Source: Phallus indusiatus
Lineage: Eukaryota > Basidiomycota > Agaricomycetes > Phallales > Phallaceae
Reading direction: 5' to 3'
DNA: 64,000 nucleotides
Assembly: GCA_027605045.1 (NCBI GenBank)
Contig: JAQFWX010000100.1
Span: 62,001-126,000, forward strand
Shown: piece by piece, positions 53,702 to 64,000 of the stretch
How positions within the stretch are numbered: the stretch's first letter is position 1
How the letters are laid out: each line of letters begins with the position of its first letter
Made by a program: the position numbers and the translations under genes
The notes under the pieces: generated by a model
Told to the model about the DNA's origin: nothing
Databases searched by the model: none
Seen by the model: only the letters and a program-made list of their open reading frames with translations

Positions 53702-56700
53702 ATGGAATCGAATCGGGAATTTGTTAGCATCCGAAAGTCTATCGAAGAGTTGCAGGACCAGAAGATCAAAGTGCGTCAAGATGCTTTGGATCAGGTCAAC
53801 GAGTTCCTTGCTTGGCCCGATTTCGCGAAGAAGTTCTCCAAAGAACAACACAATTGGATGGCTTTGTTCCAGGGATTGTCAATTGCTGTCAACAATGAGC
53901 GTAACCAATACTTACACAAGGTCTCAGCCGTCGTGACAGGACGTTTGGAAAAGGCTGGGAGAGTAATGAGGAATGCAGTCGAAAGGAACGCCGTTCATAT
54001 AAAGGGAAAAGTCATTGACTTTCTCTTGAATCATATGATGAAGGATATCAAAGGGCGTGGCACGCTCCTTCAACCGCTTGCACTCAACTATATCAAGAGC
54101 ATGGTCGCCATTTGTTCCTATCCACCTCACATCGATCATATCAAGAAGGAACAATGGATAAACCTTGTCGGTCTTGCGCTTCATGTCATCTTGAACCGTA
54201 GCCCTGTAGACCATGGCTTTCCGGACGTTTCTGATGACGAATTCAAACCGCTTGATACCTTGGATGCATCATCCGACGAGGTGGAGGTAGACGTTGACTC
54301 CGAAAGTACGCGTGCTGGAAGCAAAAGGGTTATGAAGGGTTCTGGCTTTACCCAACCTCGTAAACGCTCCAAAGTCTTTGCAACAGCAATTTATGGACCC
54401 CTTCGAACTGTTTCTCAGGAGCAGGTAGAATTCACGGAGTTGCTCGTAATTCTCCTCAGGTCTCCACATGCACCTTTGTTAAAGGACCGGGTCGCGAATA
54501 ATATCATCCATTGTCTGGCTCGATTCTTTAACCATTATCGTTCTTGGACTGTCGCTCATATGAACGCTATAGCTTGCGTCAATGTCGTAATGTCTCAGCT
54601 AGAGCTCAATAGAGTCAAACTTTCCACAAAGTTTGGTTTACAATTATGGACACTCTTACTCTCCTATTGGAGTGGTAAGGAAAAGAAAGACAAGATCGTA
54701 AAGGAAGAGCTTATTATCGCGCTCTCTACGTTCTTCTATCTTATAACCTCTCCTGCCTCGAAAATTGCTTCTCATGTGATAATCGTAAGACTCGAGGGTC
54801 TCATGAGGTGCTTGCAGGACGATATTGATCGCTCTGCATTCGATAATTTACCTTTGGATAACCTCCGCTTTGAGCTGGCTCTCAATTATGGCAGGGATGA
54901 TGATGTTTTCAAAGCATCCGTTATCATGTCGGGTCTCAAGTTCGAGCCGTTGAACGTTTTGGCGTGGCATATCCTAACTTTGCATGCTGATTGCATTGGT
55001 GTCGTACGTCTTATATTATGCCGCTCGATTGCGTCCCCTTAATGTTATTATTCAACATAGCTACACTTATATTTTGACGATAATGTGCAGGGAAACGGCC
55101 CCCGAAGTAGTAGCCCAATCGTAGATTTATTAACTATTATTAAGAAGGAATCTCTATCAACTAGGAAACGCTGCGATTACATTCAAGTATTGTTTTTCGT
55201 TATCGACAGACATTGGAGCGAGATGGATGAAGACCTTCAGGCGCAAATAAGCTCAACCTTGCTTACTCTATTTTTATACGATGAACTACAGTTCCAGTCA
55301 TGGGTTTTATTGTGTTTAGCAGCTATAGTTGCAGCACCTGGAACTAAAAACGACGCAGCATTGGACTGGCAGGCCATGTGGACCCAAGCTGTTTATCGAA
55401 CAAGTGTTGTTGGAGTTGCTCGCGCCGCCGCTCATACCGCACATGTTATTTTGATAAAGCAGAAGATCCCAACTCACCGTGCTTTAGGAGACGTTGAAAC
55501 GTTTGCTTCCAACCTCGTCATTCAGGGTCCCAGTTTTCCTTACGATGGAGTCTGCGCTTTTCTTTGCGACTGTCTCCAACTAGCCAATCAAGATATGCGT
55601 TTATACAGACTGCAGCTTCCCGATAAAGTTCTGGTCTGGTTGATGCAAAATTGGAGTTTGGTCGGTTCCGAATGGCGCCACCAGCTTCCATCTCAGACCC
55701 CATCCGACATACTCAATTTATTGCAGGAAATATGTGGTTTAAATAGTCACATATCTTTCCCGACAAGACACATTTTCCCTGAAAGTATTCTCACTGACAA
55801 TGTAATGTATCGACTTCGGACCAACGCTCATCGAAACTTCCTTCTTTTCCATCGACTTCAAGCGCCCCACACCGTGGAAAGAACTACAAGTGCTTTGGTG
55901 ATCAAAACCATCGATGAATTTTCTCTTCAGACACCTACGGCACTGGAAGCTAGGGTATCTAGCCTTTTAATTCGACTCTTAGAGTTCCTTGCGTCAGACT
56001 GGGAACCACGAGACGAAGGATCCCTTATGGACACAACGCCCGAAAAAGTCCGTCGAACGCTTGACCTGGTTGTCGTAGCGTTGTACTTTGAAGCGTTGTT
56101 AACACGAAGCGGTACTCAGTTCAATCGACGAGTCTTGCGGCTGGTTTGCCAGCTGATTACTTCTGTGACATCATACTTATCAGAGTCGAAGTGGAAACCC
56201 AAGGAAGGGGCCCTAATTCTGGATGGACTGCGACCTCTAATCTATTATGACAATGTTACGAACGAAGGTTCCTTGGACGATCTACTTTTACACCCTAATG
56301 TTGGCAGCGGTGTTCGAAGAAATATTTTAGTAAAGGCGTCTTCACATACATCCCTGAATGACGCGCAGCTAATACGGGATCTTCAACATATAATATGGAA
56401 ATGGGTAGATGTACGTTTCTATATGCATGATTACGCATTCAATGCTAAATGCGACTCTTAGGTTCAAAACGCGTTTGCGCCATCAAGGACTTCCTTCCTG
56501 AACCTGCTTTTCAGGGTAAAAGCGCACACCGAGAGTCATACTCCCGTTGAAAGAGATGAAGATTTTGCCCCTAGTCAAACAACAGGAACCAAAACCACTA
56601 CATCTGTCGTCGAACCGAGAGCGCATAGATTCTGCACTAGTGTATTATTGGAGTTTTTAACGTTCGTTCCTGTTCTACAATCTGGAACGACGCAGCCCGA

Positions 56701-59700
56701 ACATAGCCGCGATTTGTTTGAAAAGCTCTTGGAGTGTGAGCCGGTGACATTCATTGAGCTGGCCCGTCCATTCCTGAAAGCCGTCCAAAAAGGTCATGTT
56801 CATTTTTCACTTCACATGGCTACGGAATTCATGGACAGTTTGGAGGAAGTGTTGACTCGCACGTATCAATTCGCTCGCAGCGTTGAATCGAACCTTTTGA
56901 CCATACAATATTTATACGGCACATCACGTCTTTGGATTGAACCAGGCATGGAAGAAAGTGAACTCGGCACTAACGTTCAACTATTGCACGACTGGCTCAC
57001 TGAGAATATCATCGAAGATAGAGTTTTATCCTGGGAGGCTCGAGAGTCTCTTGTCCATTATTTGGAGTATTATCTCACTATTGATCCTGGTGAAGTTTTC
57101 TGGGCCATACCTTTTGTCAAAGAAGTCAAGGGAGATAAAATTATGAAGCCCAATAAAGACAGTTTTCCCTCCGTTCTTTTGCCAAAGATGGGCAATGACG
57201 AAGATGTTCGCGTCAGACTTCGGGCAGCTGTTGCCAACGGCCGCTTGTTGATCGCTGTTCAAAAGAGTAACATCAATCCAATTCCGACGTATGACGCTAT
57301 CAAGTCTAGTCTTTCGGTTGATCTAGATTCGTGAGTGTATACACAACTTTTCATTCAAAAAATCTGAGACTTTCCAAGCACGGAGCTGATATGGACACGG
57401 TCGGTTCACTTGGCGAATGCTATGATTGTTAGCTCAGCTGTGCGTCGTGGGGCTTATTGGCATTTATTGGAGACGTGCCTCTATGAACACAAGGAGCAAA
57501 AAGAACCAATCCAAGTCCTTTTGAATGTTGTTGCTTCACGTCTTGGGTACAGAAGCTTGCAAGAGCTTTTTGAGACATACGCTCCTCAACTCATGCAATC
57601 TTTCATGCTATCTGGCCAAAGTTTCTTTCTTTTGCCACACTCCTTGCTCGGTTATGATAACTCCCGTGTTTGTGCTCAGCGTACCTTTCCGCTTCTTGGA
57701 CCCATGGTTCTGACAGGGAACAGTGATGCGGCTGGCTTTGACAATACGAAACAAATATTTCTTGAGCATTGCTCAATGGCGAAACTCACCTTCGAGCAAG
57801 GCATGTCAAGATGTTTTCCTGACGCAATTGCAATCATGATTGCGGCATGGATTGATACCGACGATACCGTCACGGAGGAGATTTCCCTGAACATTAAAAC
57901 CATTATTGAACGATGGATATCTGATATTGACCCTAAGGAAAATATGACAAAGCGAATTGATGAAAATTTGGATACAATTGTTTTCGCTATTTTGAGGACT
58001 GTTCGGGACACCGATTATTCCAAGGACGGCTCTATTGCCCAGGGTCTTCGTGCCGAAGGTCTTGGAGAGCGTTCTGCCACCACTTTTGTCGCATTGAACG
58101 CATACCGCAAATCCGTTGGTTTTACCATGCACGAGATGAGCCCCCCAGCATTTGATAGCAATTCCATAATCCGATCTATCTTATGGCTGAAAGAATCGTT
58201 TCGGAGGGTTGGTTGGCCTCACATTACTTACCACGTCATCCATCGATTCATAAATGCAATCGAGAATTGCACTTTAGTCAATGAACAGCTCAGACTTGCA
58301 CACGGTTTAACAATTTGGATTTCGATGAACACAGATATATTCAAGGAGAACATTTCGATCTTGCGCTTACTCCTTCGTGGCACCATGCTATTCCTGTCCC
58401 AATATGATCTAGCACGCATTGCTCAAGGTATCATAGCATGGTCTTTAGGTCAATATCGTTTGAGCAAGGAAAGGGATTCATCGGTGTCTGAGGTTTTGGG
58501 TTATATCGCCAAAATCTCTCACGATCTATCTCGTATGTCTAACGATCACGATGCTGAGTCCCTAGGCATGGAGTTGCTGAAGTGGATCGAGAAAGAAATT
58601 ATAACGCTATACGATCAATCTCCTGACAACCGGGGGCAGATACATGATGCACTGGTCCTTTGGCCCGGGGAACTTCCCGAGCGACTGGCTTCAATTTCAC
58701 TCGATCGTGTCAGGAGTTTTTCCTCGATTTTCAGAGATAATCTTGGAGCATCTAAGTTTCGTGTTGTTCGAAAGCTTGCAGAGATGGACCAGTATTCTGG
58801 AGAGGCCTTTTGCAGACGACACTTTTGGTATCTCAAGAATTGGATCCCACCGCCCGACGAAATTCAGGCCGATGATATCAATGGTTTCACAGAGCTATTA
58901 TTTAAGCATAACTCTCTCCTCCGGTCTCCTGACACCGAGTTCGTTGACCCAAACCCTCTGACGGAATTGCATCTGAAAGAAAAGGCGGCGTCCGATCGCC
59001 AAGCAGCTGGACATCCTAGCGCATCAGCGATGAAGAACATCGATGCAGGCTTATTTTCTTTGCGATCTATTGTTCGGTACCTGCTTCATCTTTTGGTTTC
59101 TGGCACTTTTTCTCAAGTGCATCGTTCGTATGCTACGTTAAGGCAAATTTTTGGACTCAATATACCACATCTCAAAGATCCCGATATATGGAAAAACACC
59201 AAGTTCGCAAAGGATGTTTCATATTTTGTCGAATGTCCCTTATCCGTGCCACCACAGTCTTCAGCTGCATTCACTGACCTTGAAACCATTGTTGAGGGAA
59301 CTTTTGACGATTGGATACGAAGCGTTGCTGGAGTCTTGAATCGCATTCTGAGCGGTGTTAGAGAGTATTACGGTCCTCTATCGTCTTTCATTGATGCTGA
59401 TGCCGTATTTGCCCAACAACTTCTTCCGTTATTGGTTCATGTCTTGCTCAGTGCCATTCCATCCGCTCGTTCATCTCTTTCTAAATACTTCAGTTCGGTG
59501 TTGTCAGACGCAACCTCTTCCAAACATTGCAGCGTTGTCGCCGAAACAGTCGTATATTTGAGGAATTTTCAACAAACAAACCCAGAGTTCGCCAAGGATC
59601 CTCTCGGCTACGATAAATGGCTTGACATTGATTTCAGGCTTCTGAGTCGAGGGGCAATCAAGTGCGGAGCCTATACAACCTCCCTCCTCTTTCTCGAACT

Positions 59701-62700
59701 GGCTGCTGAATATGCTCCTACCACCAATCTTGACAATGAACGAGAAGAGATCTTATATGACATATACAGTCATATTGAGGAGCCCGATGGGTTCTATGCC
59801 ATTAAGACTTCTAATGTGATTAATTTTTTGACGAGACGATTCCACCACGAAGGACAATGGGACATGGCTTTTAGATTCCATGGTGCCACACTGGCTACTG
59901 ACTCCGATGCTTCCCGAGATGGGGTTTCACGGTCTCTTCATGCCTTTGGATTCGATAATTTGGCTATGTCGATGCTTCAATCGTCACAAGGCGGTGGATT
60001 GGATTCCTCAAAACTGACATATGAGATGGCTTGGAGAACGCAAATGTGGGACTTACCTGAGCCTCAACTAGACGGGCAAGAAGGCGCAACCCTCTATATT
60101 GCACTTCGTGCTATTCACAGAAATCGGGACCATAAAGATATTGATAATCTAATCACGAATGCGGCGCGTAATGAGATGCAGCGGTTACAAAGTCTTGGTA
60201 ATGAAGATATGGTTGCCATCCGAGATCGGATTCGATCTTTAATTTGTTTGGGTGAAATAAGAAGATGGAAGAGGAATTATCCTGAGTCTGACTTTCCTAC
60301 GACACTCTCAGAAGAATTCCTGAGCCTGCCCCAGGAACAAGGTAATATTTAATGGAAAGCTGGCTACAATGTCGCTGATGCTTTGGTTAGTTTCACTCTC
60401 TCGGAAGAGGTTATCACTACGCGTTTAAGCCTTTTATCGTCACTTAAGCATCGGGAAAAACGTGATCAGCTCGGAGATCTAAAATCTTCCATTCTGTCCG
60501 GGGTCGAAGCGCTTGAAAAGAACTGCCTTTTGAAGCTATCAGAAACGGCAAGAGTATCGAATAAAGCCGAAATTGCACTGAACGCCATAACTCGGGCCAG
60601 AACTTTGGATCCCGCTTTTTCTTTTGAGATTTCGGAAGAATTTTCCAACGTCCTGTGGTTACTTAGAGAACACAAGTCTGCAGTTGAAGGTCTACGCACC
60701 ATCCTGTCAGAGTCTAAGATTTTCGCTCTCGACAAAGCCAGGGCAGCTCTTGCTTTATCACGTTTGGTGAGTGCTATTATTATTGGCTTAGAACATGTCT
60801 CCTTATCTGCCTGTACTAAGGGGACTTGGTGGGCCGAGGCTTGCTTTCAAAAGCCTACATACATACAGAATCAGTGTTTTCTTCCCGCTCTTCACATAAT
60901 CCAGAAGATGGAAGGTAAAGTTGACTCGTCTCTGGCCGTGGTGTTTCATCAGTATGCACTGTTTGCCGAAGCACAATATCACAGTATCTTGTCATCCCCT
61001 GCTGTTGTCCAACTGAAAGATTTTTGGGAAAAAAAATCCTCGGAAGTTGCTGAATGGGAACAATCTGTCCACTTTCCACGTCTTCGAGATTCTCTTGATT
61101 CTGAAATGAAGGCATTCGCAGAAGAGGACAAGTTATACAAGTCTCATTTTACTTCCTGTCGACAATTCCTAGTCCAGGCTATTCAAATGTACTCGTCATG
61201 CTTGGCCTTCTCTGACGAATTCGACGACAGTGCAATTATTCGATTATGTTCTTTGTGGTTCGCGAACTTTGAACTACAAACCGAAGGTTCAACGGCAGAA
61301 CTCGCTGCGCTTGGTACTAACAAGAATATCAAGCCAAGCAACGAAGATATTGAGAAAGAGTTCGGACAGGCGCTGTTGAAAGTGGCTTCTCGGAAGTTTA
61401 TATTTTTGGCCCATCAACTTTCGGCGCGATTGGATGCTGACAAGTCAAGCGAGCATTCACAAGTGCAGTTATGCGCATTGATACTTCGTATGTGCAAAGA
61501 ACACCCGTTCCACAGTCTCTATCAAGTATGTGCTCTGACAAAGATCAATCAAATGCCCACATCGGCGCGTCGAACTTCCAGTCGCCACACCCCTCTGTAT
61601 TGGTTCACTTCTACGGCACGAGCGAGAGCCGCCTCATCGATCCTCGCTCAGTGTCGCCAATTCGACGAACTCACCAAAACCCGCACGGCAAACATTGAGT
61701 ACTTATGCAAAGCCTACCTCGAATTTGCAACGTGGTCGATCAAGGATAGAACGAAACTCAAATCACAGATCGGAAGTTATACGATCCCTAGTGATAAGCA
61801 GCTTGCGAGGATTGTGAATGTTCCAGTGCCTCCTGCAACCGCTTATATACCGATTGATTTATCGACCCGATACGAGGATGTTGTTACCATTGATCGCTAT
61901 GGAAGTAACTTCCATGTTTTCGGGGGTCAAGCTGTTCCCAAAATTTGTGAGTGCCTGGGAAGCAACGGCGCCGCTTATAGACAACTGGTGGGTAAAATGA
62001 CTTTTGCTAGCGCTTGATTAAACAGAAAGGGGTTTACCTTTATTGGCTCTAGTTTAAGGGTGAAGGAGCCGATGATCTTCGACAGGATGCTATTATGGAA
62101 CAGGTCTTTGAATTGGTGAACGTTCTACTGAAACGCGATCGCGAAACCAAGAGAAGAGAACTGAGAATGCGAACTTACAAAGTTATACCTTTATCACATA
62201 ACGCCGGGATTATCGAATTCGTCAAAGACACACAGCAATTCGGCGAGTGGTTAAGAACCGCTCATCCAAGGTATGAAATGAAGGTTTAGTATACCAATGT
62301 AAATGCCTGATTTCAATGTCTAGATACAATCCAAAGGACGTCGCTGCCGAATACTGCATGAATAAAATGAATTCGTGGCAAGGGGGTGTCAAAACACCGG
62401 AAGACATGCGTGATGGTTTCATAGCGCTTTTGCGACGTTTCCATCCCGTCTTCAGACACTTCTTCACAGAGATGCACAAACTTCCCATGGTGTGGTTTGG
62501 GTATCGGCTTAGGTATGCGCGCAGCGTTGCTACAACATCCATAATCGGGCACATTCTTGGACTAGGGGATCGACATGCGAAGAATATCTTGATAGATAGA
62601 GTAAACGGAGAATTGGTGCATATTGATTTAGGGATTGCTTTTGACCAGGTGAGTAAAGGGTCCCCCGTTTATTTTTGTCCTTGAAAAAGCTGAAACATTA

Positions 62701-63276
62701 TTGTGAAGGGTCTCCGATTACGCGTTCCAGAATTAGTACCCTTTCGTCTAACTCAGAATATGATAGATGGCTTTGGGACGACCGGTACAGAAGGAGTGTT
62801 TCGACGATGTGCGGAGGAAACGTTACGGGTTCTACGAGCGGAATCTGCTGTGATATTGAGTGTTTTGGAAGTTTTTAAACACGATCCGTTGCACCAGTGG
62901 GCTACTACGGCTGAGAGGGTCCGCAAAGTTCAAGATGGAATCGGGGGTAGCACAACTGCAACCGGTCCCGCAGAGATCACCAGAACAGGTACTGTCATCT
63001 CCGCAAGTACGAATGACGGAAGCGGGAAAGAGAAACTACATGAACAACAAGATTTGCTGGCGAAATTTAACAAACAAGAAGCTGATCGGGCTTTAACATC
63101 TGTTCGTCGGAAGCTCGACCAGGCTCTTAGTGTCGAATACGTCGTCAATGATCTTATTACTTCTGCTACCGACCCAATGAATTTGGGGCAGATTTTTCCT
63201 CGTAAGTTCTACTAGAAATCTTTATCGACGTATGAGTACTAAATTGCATACGTGAGCGTGGAGCCCTTGGTTGTGA
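53702..63276 (+). CDS. TEL1: serine/threonine-protein kinase TEL1 (ATM)
   Basis: TEL1/ATM is the PI3K-like kinase that senses DNA double-strand breaks and maintains telomeres. The N-terminus carries the TAN motif region ([20 protein letters not shown]), which is diagnostic for Tel1/ATM against other PIKKs. A solenoid of about 2,000 residues follows, then the FAT domain. The kinase domain starts near 61,840 ([23 protein letters not shown]) and continues [20 protein letters not shown]. The catalytic loop is [16 protein letters not shown] and the metal-binding [11 protein letters not shown]. The activation segment [20 protein letters not shown] follows. After a disordered linker, the FATC domain reads [24 protein letters not shown] final 55-nt intron (63202-63256, branch TACTAA) leads to a 20-nt last exon encoding WSPWL-stop. 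The total is about 2,900 residues. Confidence 0.96.
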
Positions 63277-64000
63277 TTGCTTTTTGTCCTGGCTAGGAAA
63301 TAAATTTACGTTGGGTGCATACGTTGCCTCTGTATATGTCAATGTACTATATGTCACATTTCTAACTTGTAACTTATCTTGAATCATCTATTCGTTCGAA
63401 TTGACTAAACATTAGAAATTGGCCGACTAAAGAGTTTGGTATATAATTTCCACAAGACCTATTGCTGAACCATTTGCCCCGCACGTGAAGGGTCAAAGGT
63501 CCGGATCCCCTGATCAGACTGAGTAAAGCCGATCTGCACGGTCAGTCAGCTCGGGCCCTAGGAAATATTAATCGCTCGGAAATTGTCATATTAATTCGTA
63601 GCTGTGTCCTATGTCCTATATTAGTATACAAGTACCTTTCCCCGCTATCAGGGCTATCACTTATAATTATGTTGAAATGGGGAAATTGGGGAGAGACTCG
63701 GCGAAGCCAGATGGGTTTTGCTACCTTCCGGGATCCGCTCCGAGGATCCGCGTATACCTGCCCATGCAGGGTCGTTGAAATCTGGATTATTTCTCGACGA
63801 TCCCCCGCATCAAATTTAAACACCTACATTTGGACTTATCTTATCATGGACAAGTTATCTATGTAGTCCAAAGAATAACCTATCCTTTTTGTTCATGTTC
63901 TCCATCCCAAACTCACAGCGAAAACCCCCGTCAAACTAGTATCATTATTGTTATACTTATGATTATACAAAGCACGCGGTGATGCAGGCACAGCACAATT
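63277..64000. other. intergenic, no gene seen
   Basis: This is sequence after TEL1 to the window edge. It contains short inverted repeats such as the GGATCC-containing pair near 63,730-63,750, but no supported coding frame, tRNA or longer repeat. The right neighbour lies outside the window. Confidence 0.4.

Overview
This window looks like nuclear chromosomal DNA of a basidiomycete fungus, most likely an agaricomycete. The evidence is: almost every gene is cut by many short introns (about 40-70 nt, GT...AG, several with clear CTNAY branch points); genes lie close together on both strands; the proteins are eukaryotic housekeeping proteins of fungal type (fungal ABCC transporter, CRH chitin-glucan transglycosylase, GPI19, SPC2, BUD13); and there is an intron-containing tRNA-Ser. 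No bacterial, viral or organellar genes were seen.

Layout. 0.6-7.5 kb (-): an ABCC/MRP-type ABC transporter. 8.3-8.9 kb (-): a two-exon unknown Ser/Pro-rich protein. 9.4-10.0 kb (+): RPC19, shared by RNA polymerases I and III. 10.7-12.5 kb (-): the primase catalytic subunit PRI1. 12.9-13.0 kb (-): tRNA-Ser(UGA) with a 13-nt intron. 13.2-16.4 kb (-): a stand-alone Nup96/Nup145C nucleoporin. 16.8-18.6 kb: a 1.7-kb non-autonomous DNA transposon with 43-bp inverted termini, a perfect 9-bp target duplication and nested hairpin repeats. 18.6-20.0 kb (+): mitochondrial methionyl-tRNA formyltransferase FMT1, whose ATG lies only 8 bases past the transposon's target duplication. 20.1-25.4 kb (-): MSH6. 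25.9-27.0 kb (-): BUD13. 28.0-28.4 kb (+): a 98-residue secreted cysteine-rich protein that looks built from duplicated exons. 29.3-30.2 kb (-): 5-formyl-THF cyclo-ligase FAU1. 30.4-31.0 kb (-): GPI19/PIG-P. 31.1-32.8 kb (+): a two-RRM RNA-binding protein. 33.1-40.3 kb (+): a giant helical-repeat-like protein of unknown role. 40.6-42.3 kb (-): a GPI-anchored CRH enzyme. 43.4-45.2 kb (+): an HMG-box transcription factor with polyglutamine. 45.7-46.7 kb (-): an omega-like glutathione transferase. 47.1-48.0 kb (-): an AIG1/FAR-17a membrane hydrolase. 48.1-52.1 kb (+): a DHTKD1-type 2-oxoacid dehydrogenase E1. 52.3-53.2 kb (-): SPC2. 53.7-63.3 kb (+): the TEL1/ATM kinase.

Functional themes. Genome maintenance is over-represented (PRI1, MSH6, TEL1), though nothing suggests a co-regulated cluster. 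FAU1 and FMT1 both belong to one-carbon folate metabolism: FAU1 recycles 5-formyl-THF toward the pool that supplies FMT1 with 10-formyl-THF. Several neighbours are divergent pairs with very short shared promoters (GPI19/RRM gene, about 140 bp; AIG1-like/DHTKD1-like, about 125 bp). The most unusual items are the transposon sitting against FMT1, the modular cysteine-rich secreted protein, the Nup96 gene without a Nup98 part, and the giant unassigned ORFan-like protein. All exon structures were read by eye from splice signals and reading frame, with no transcript data.
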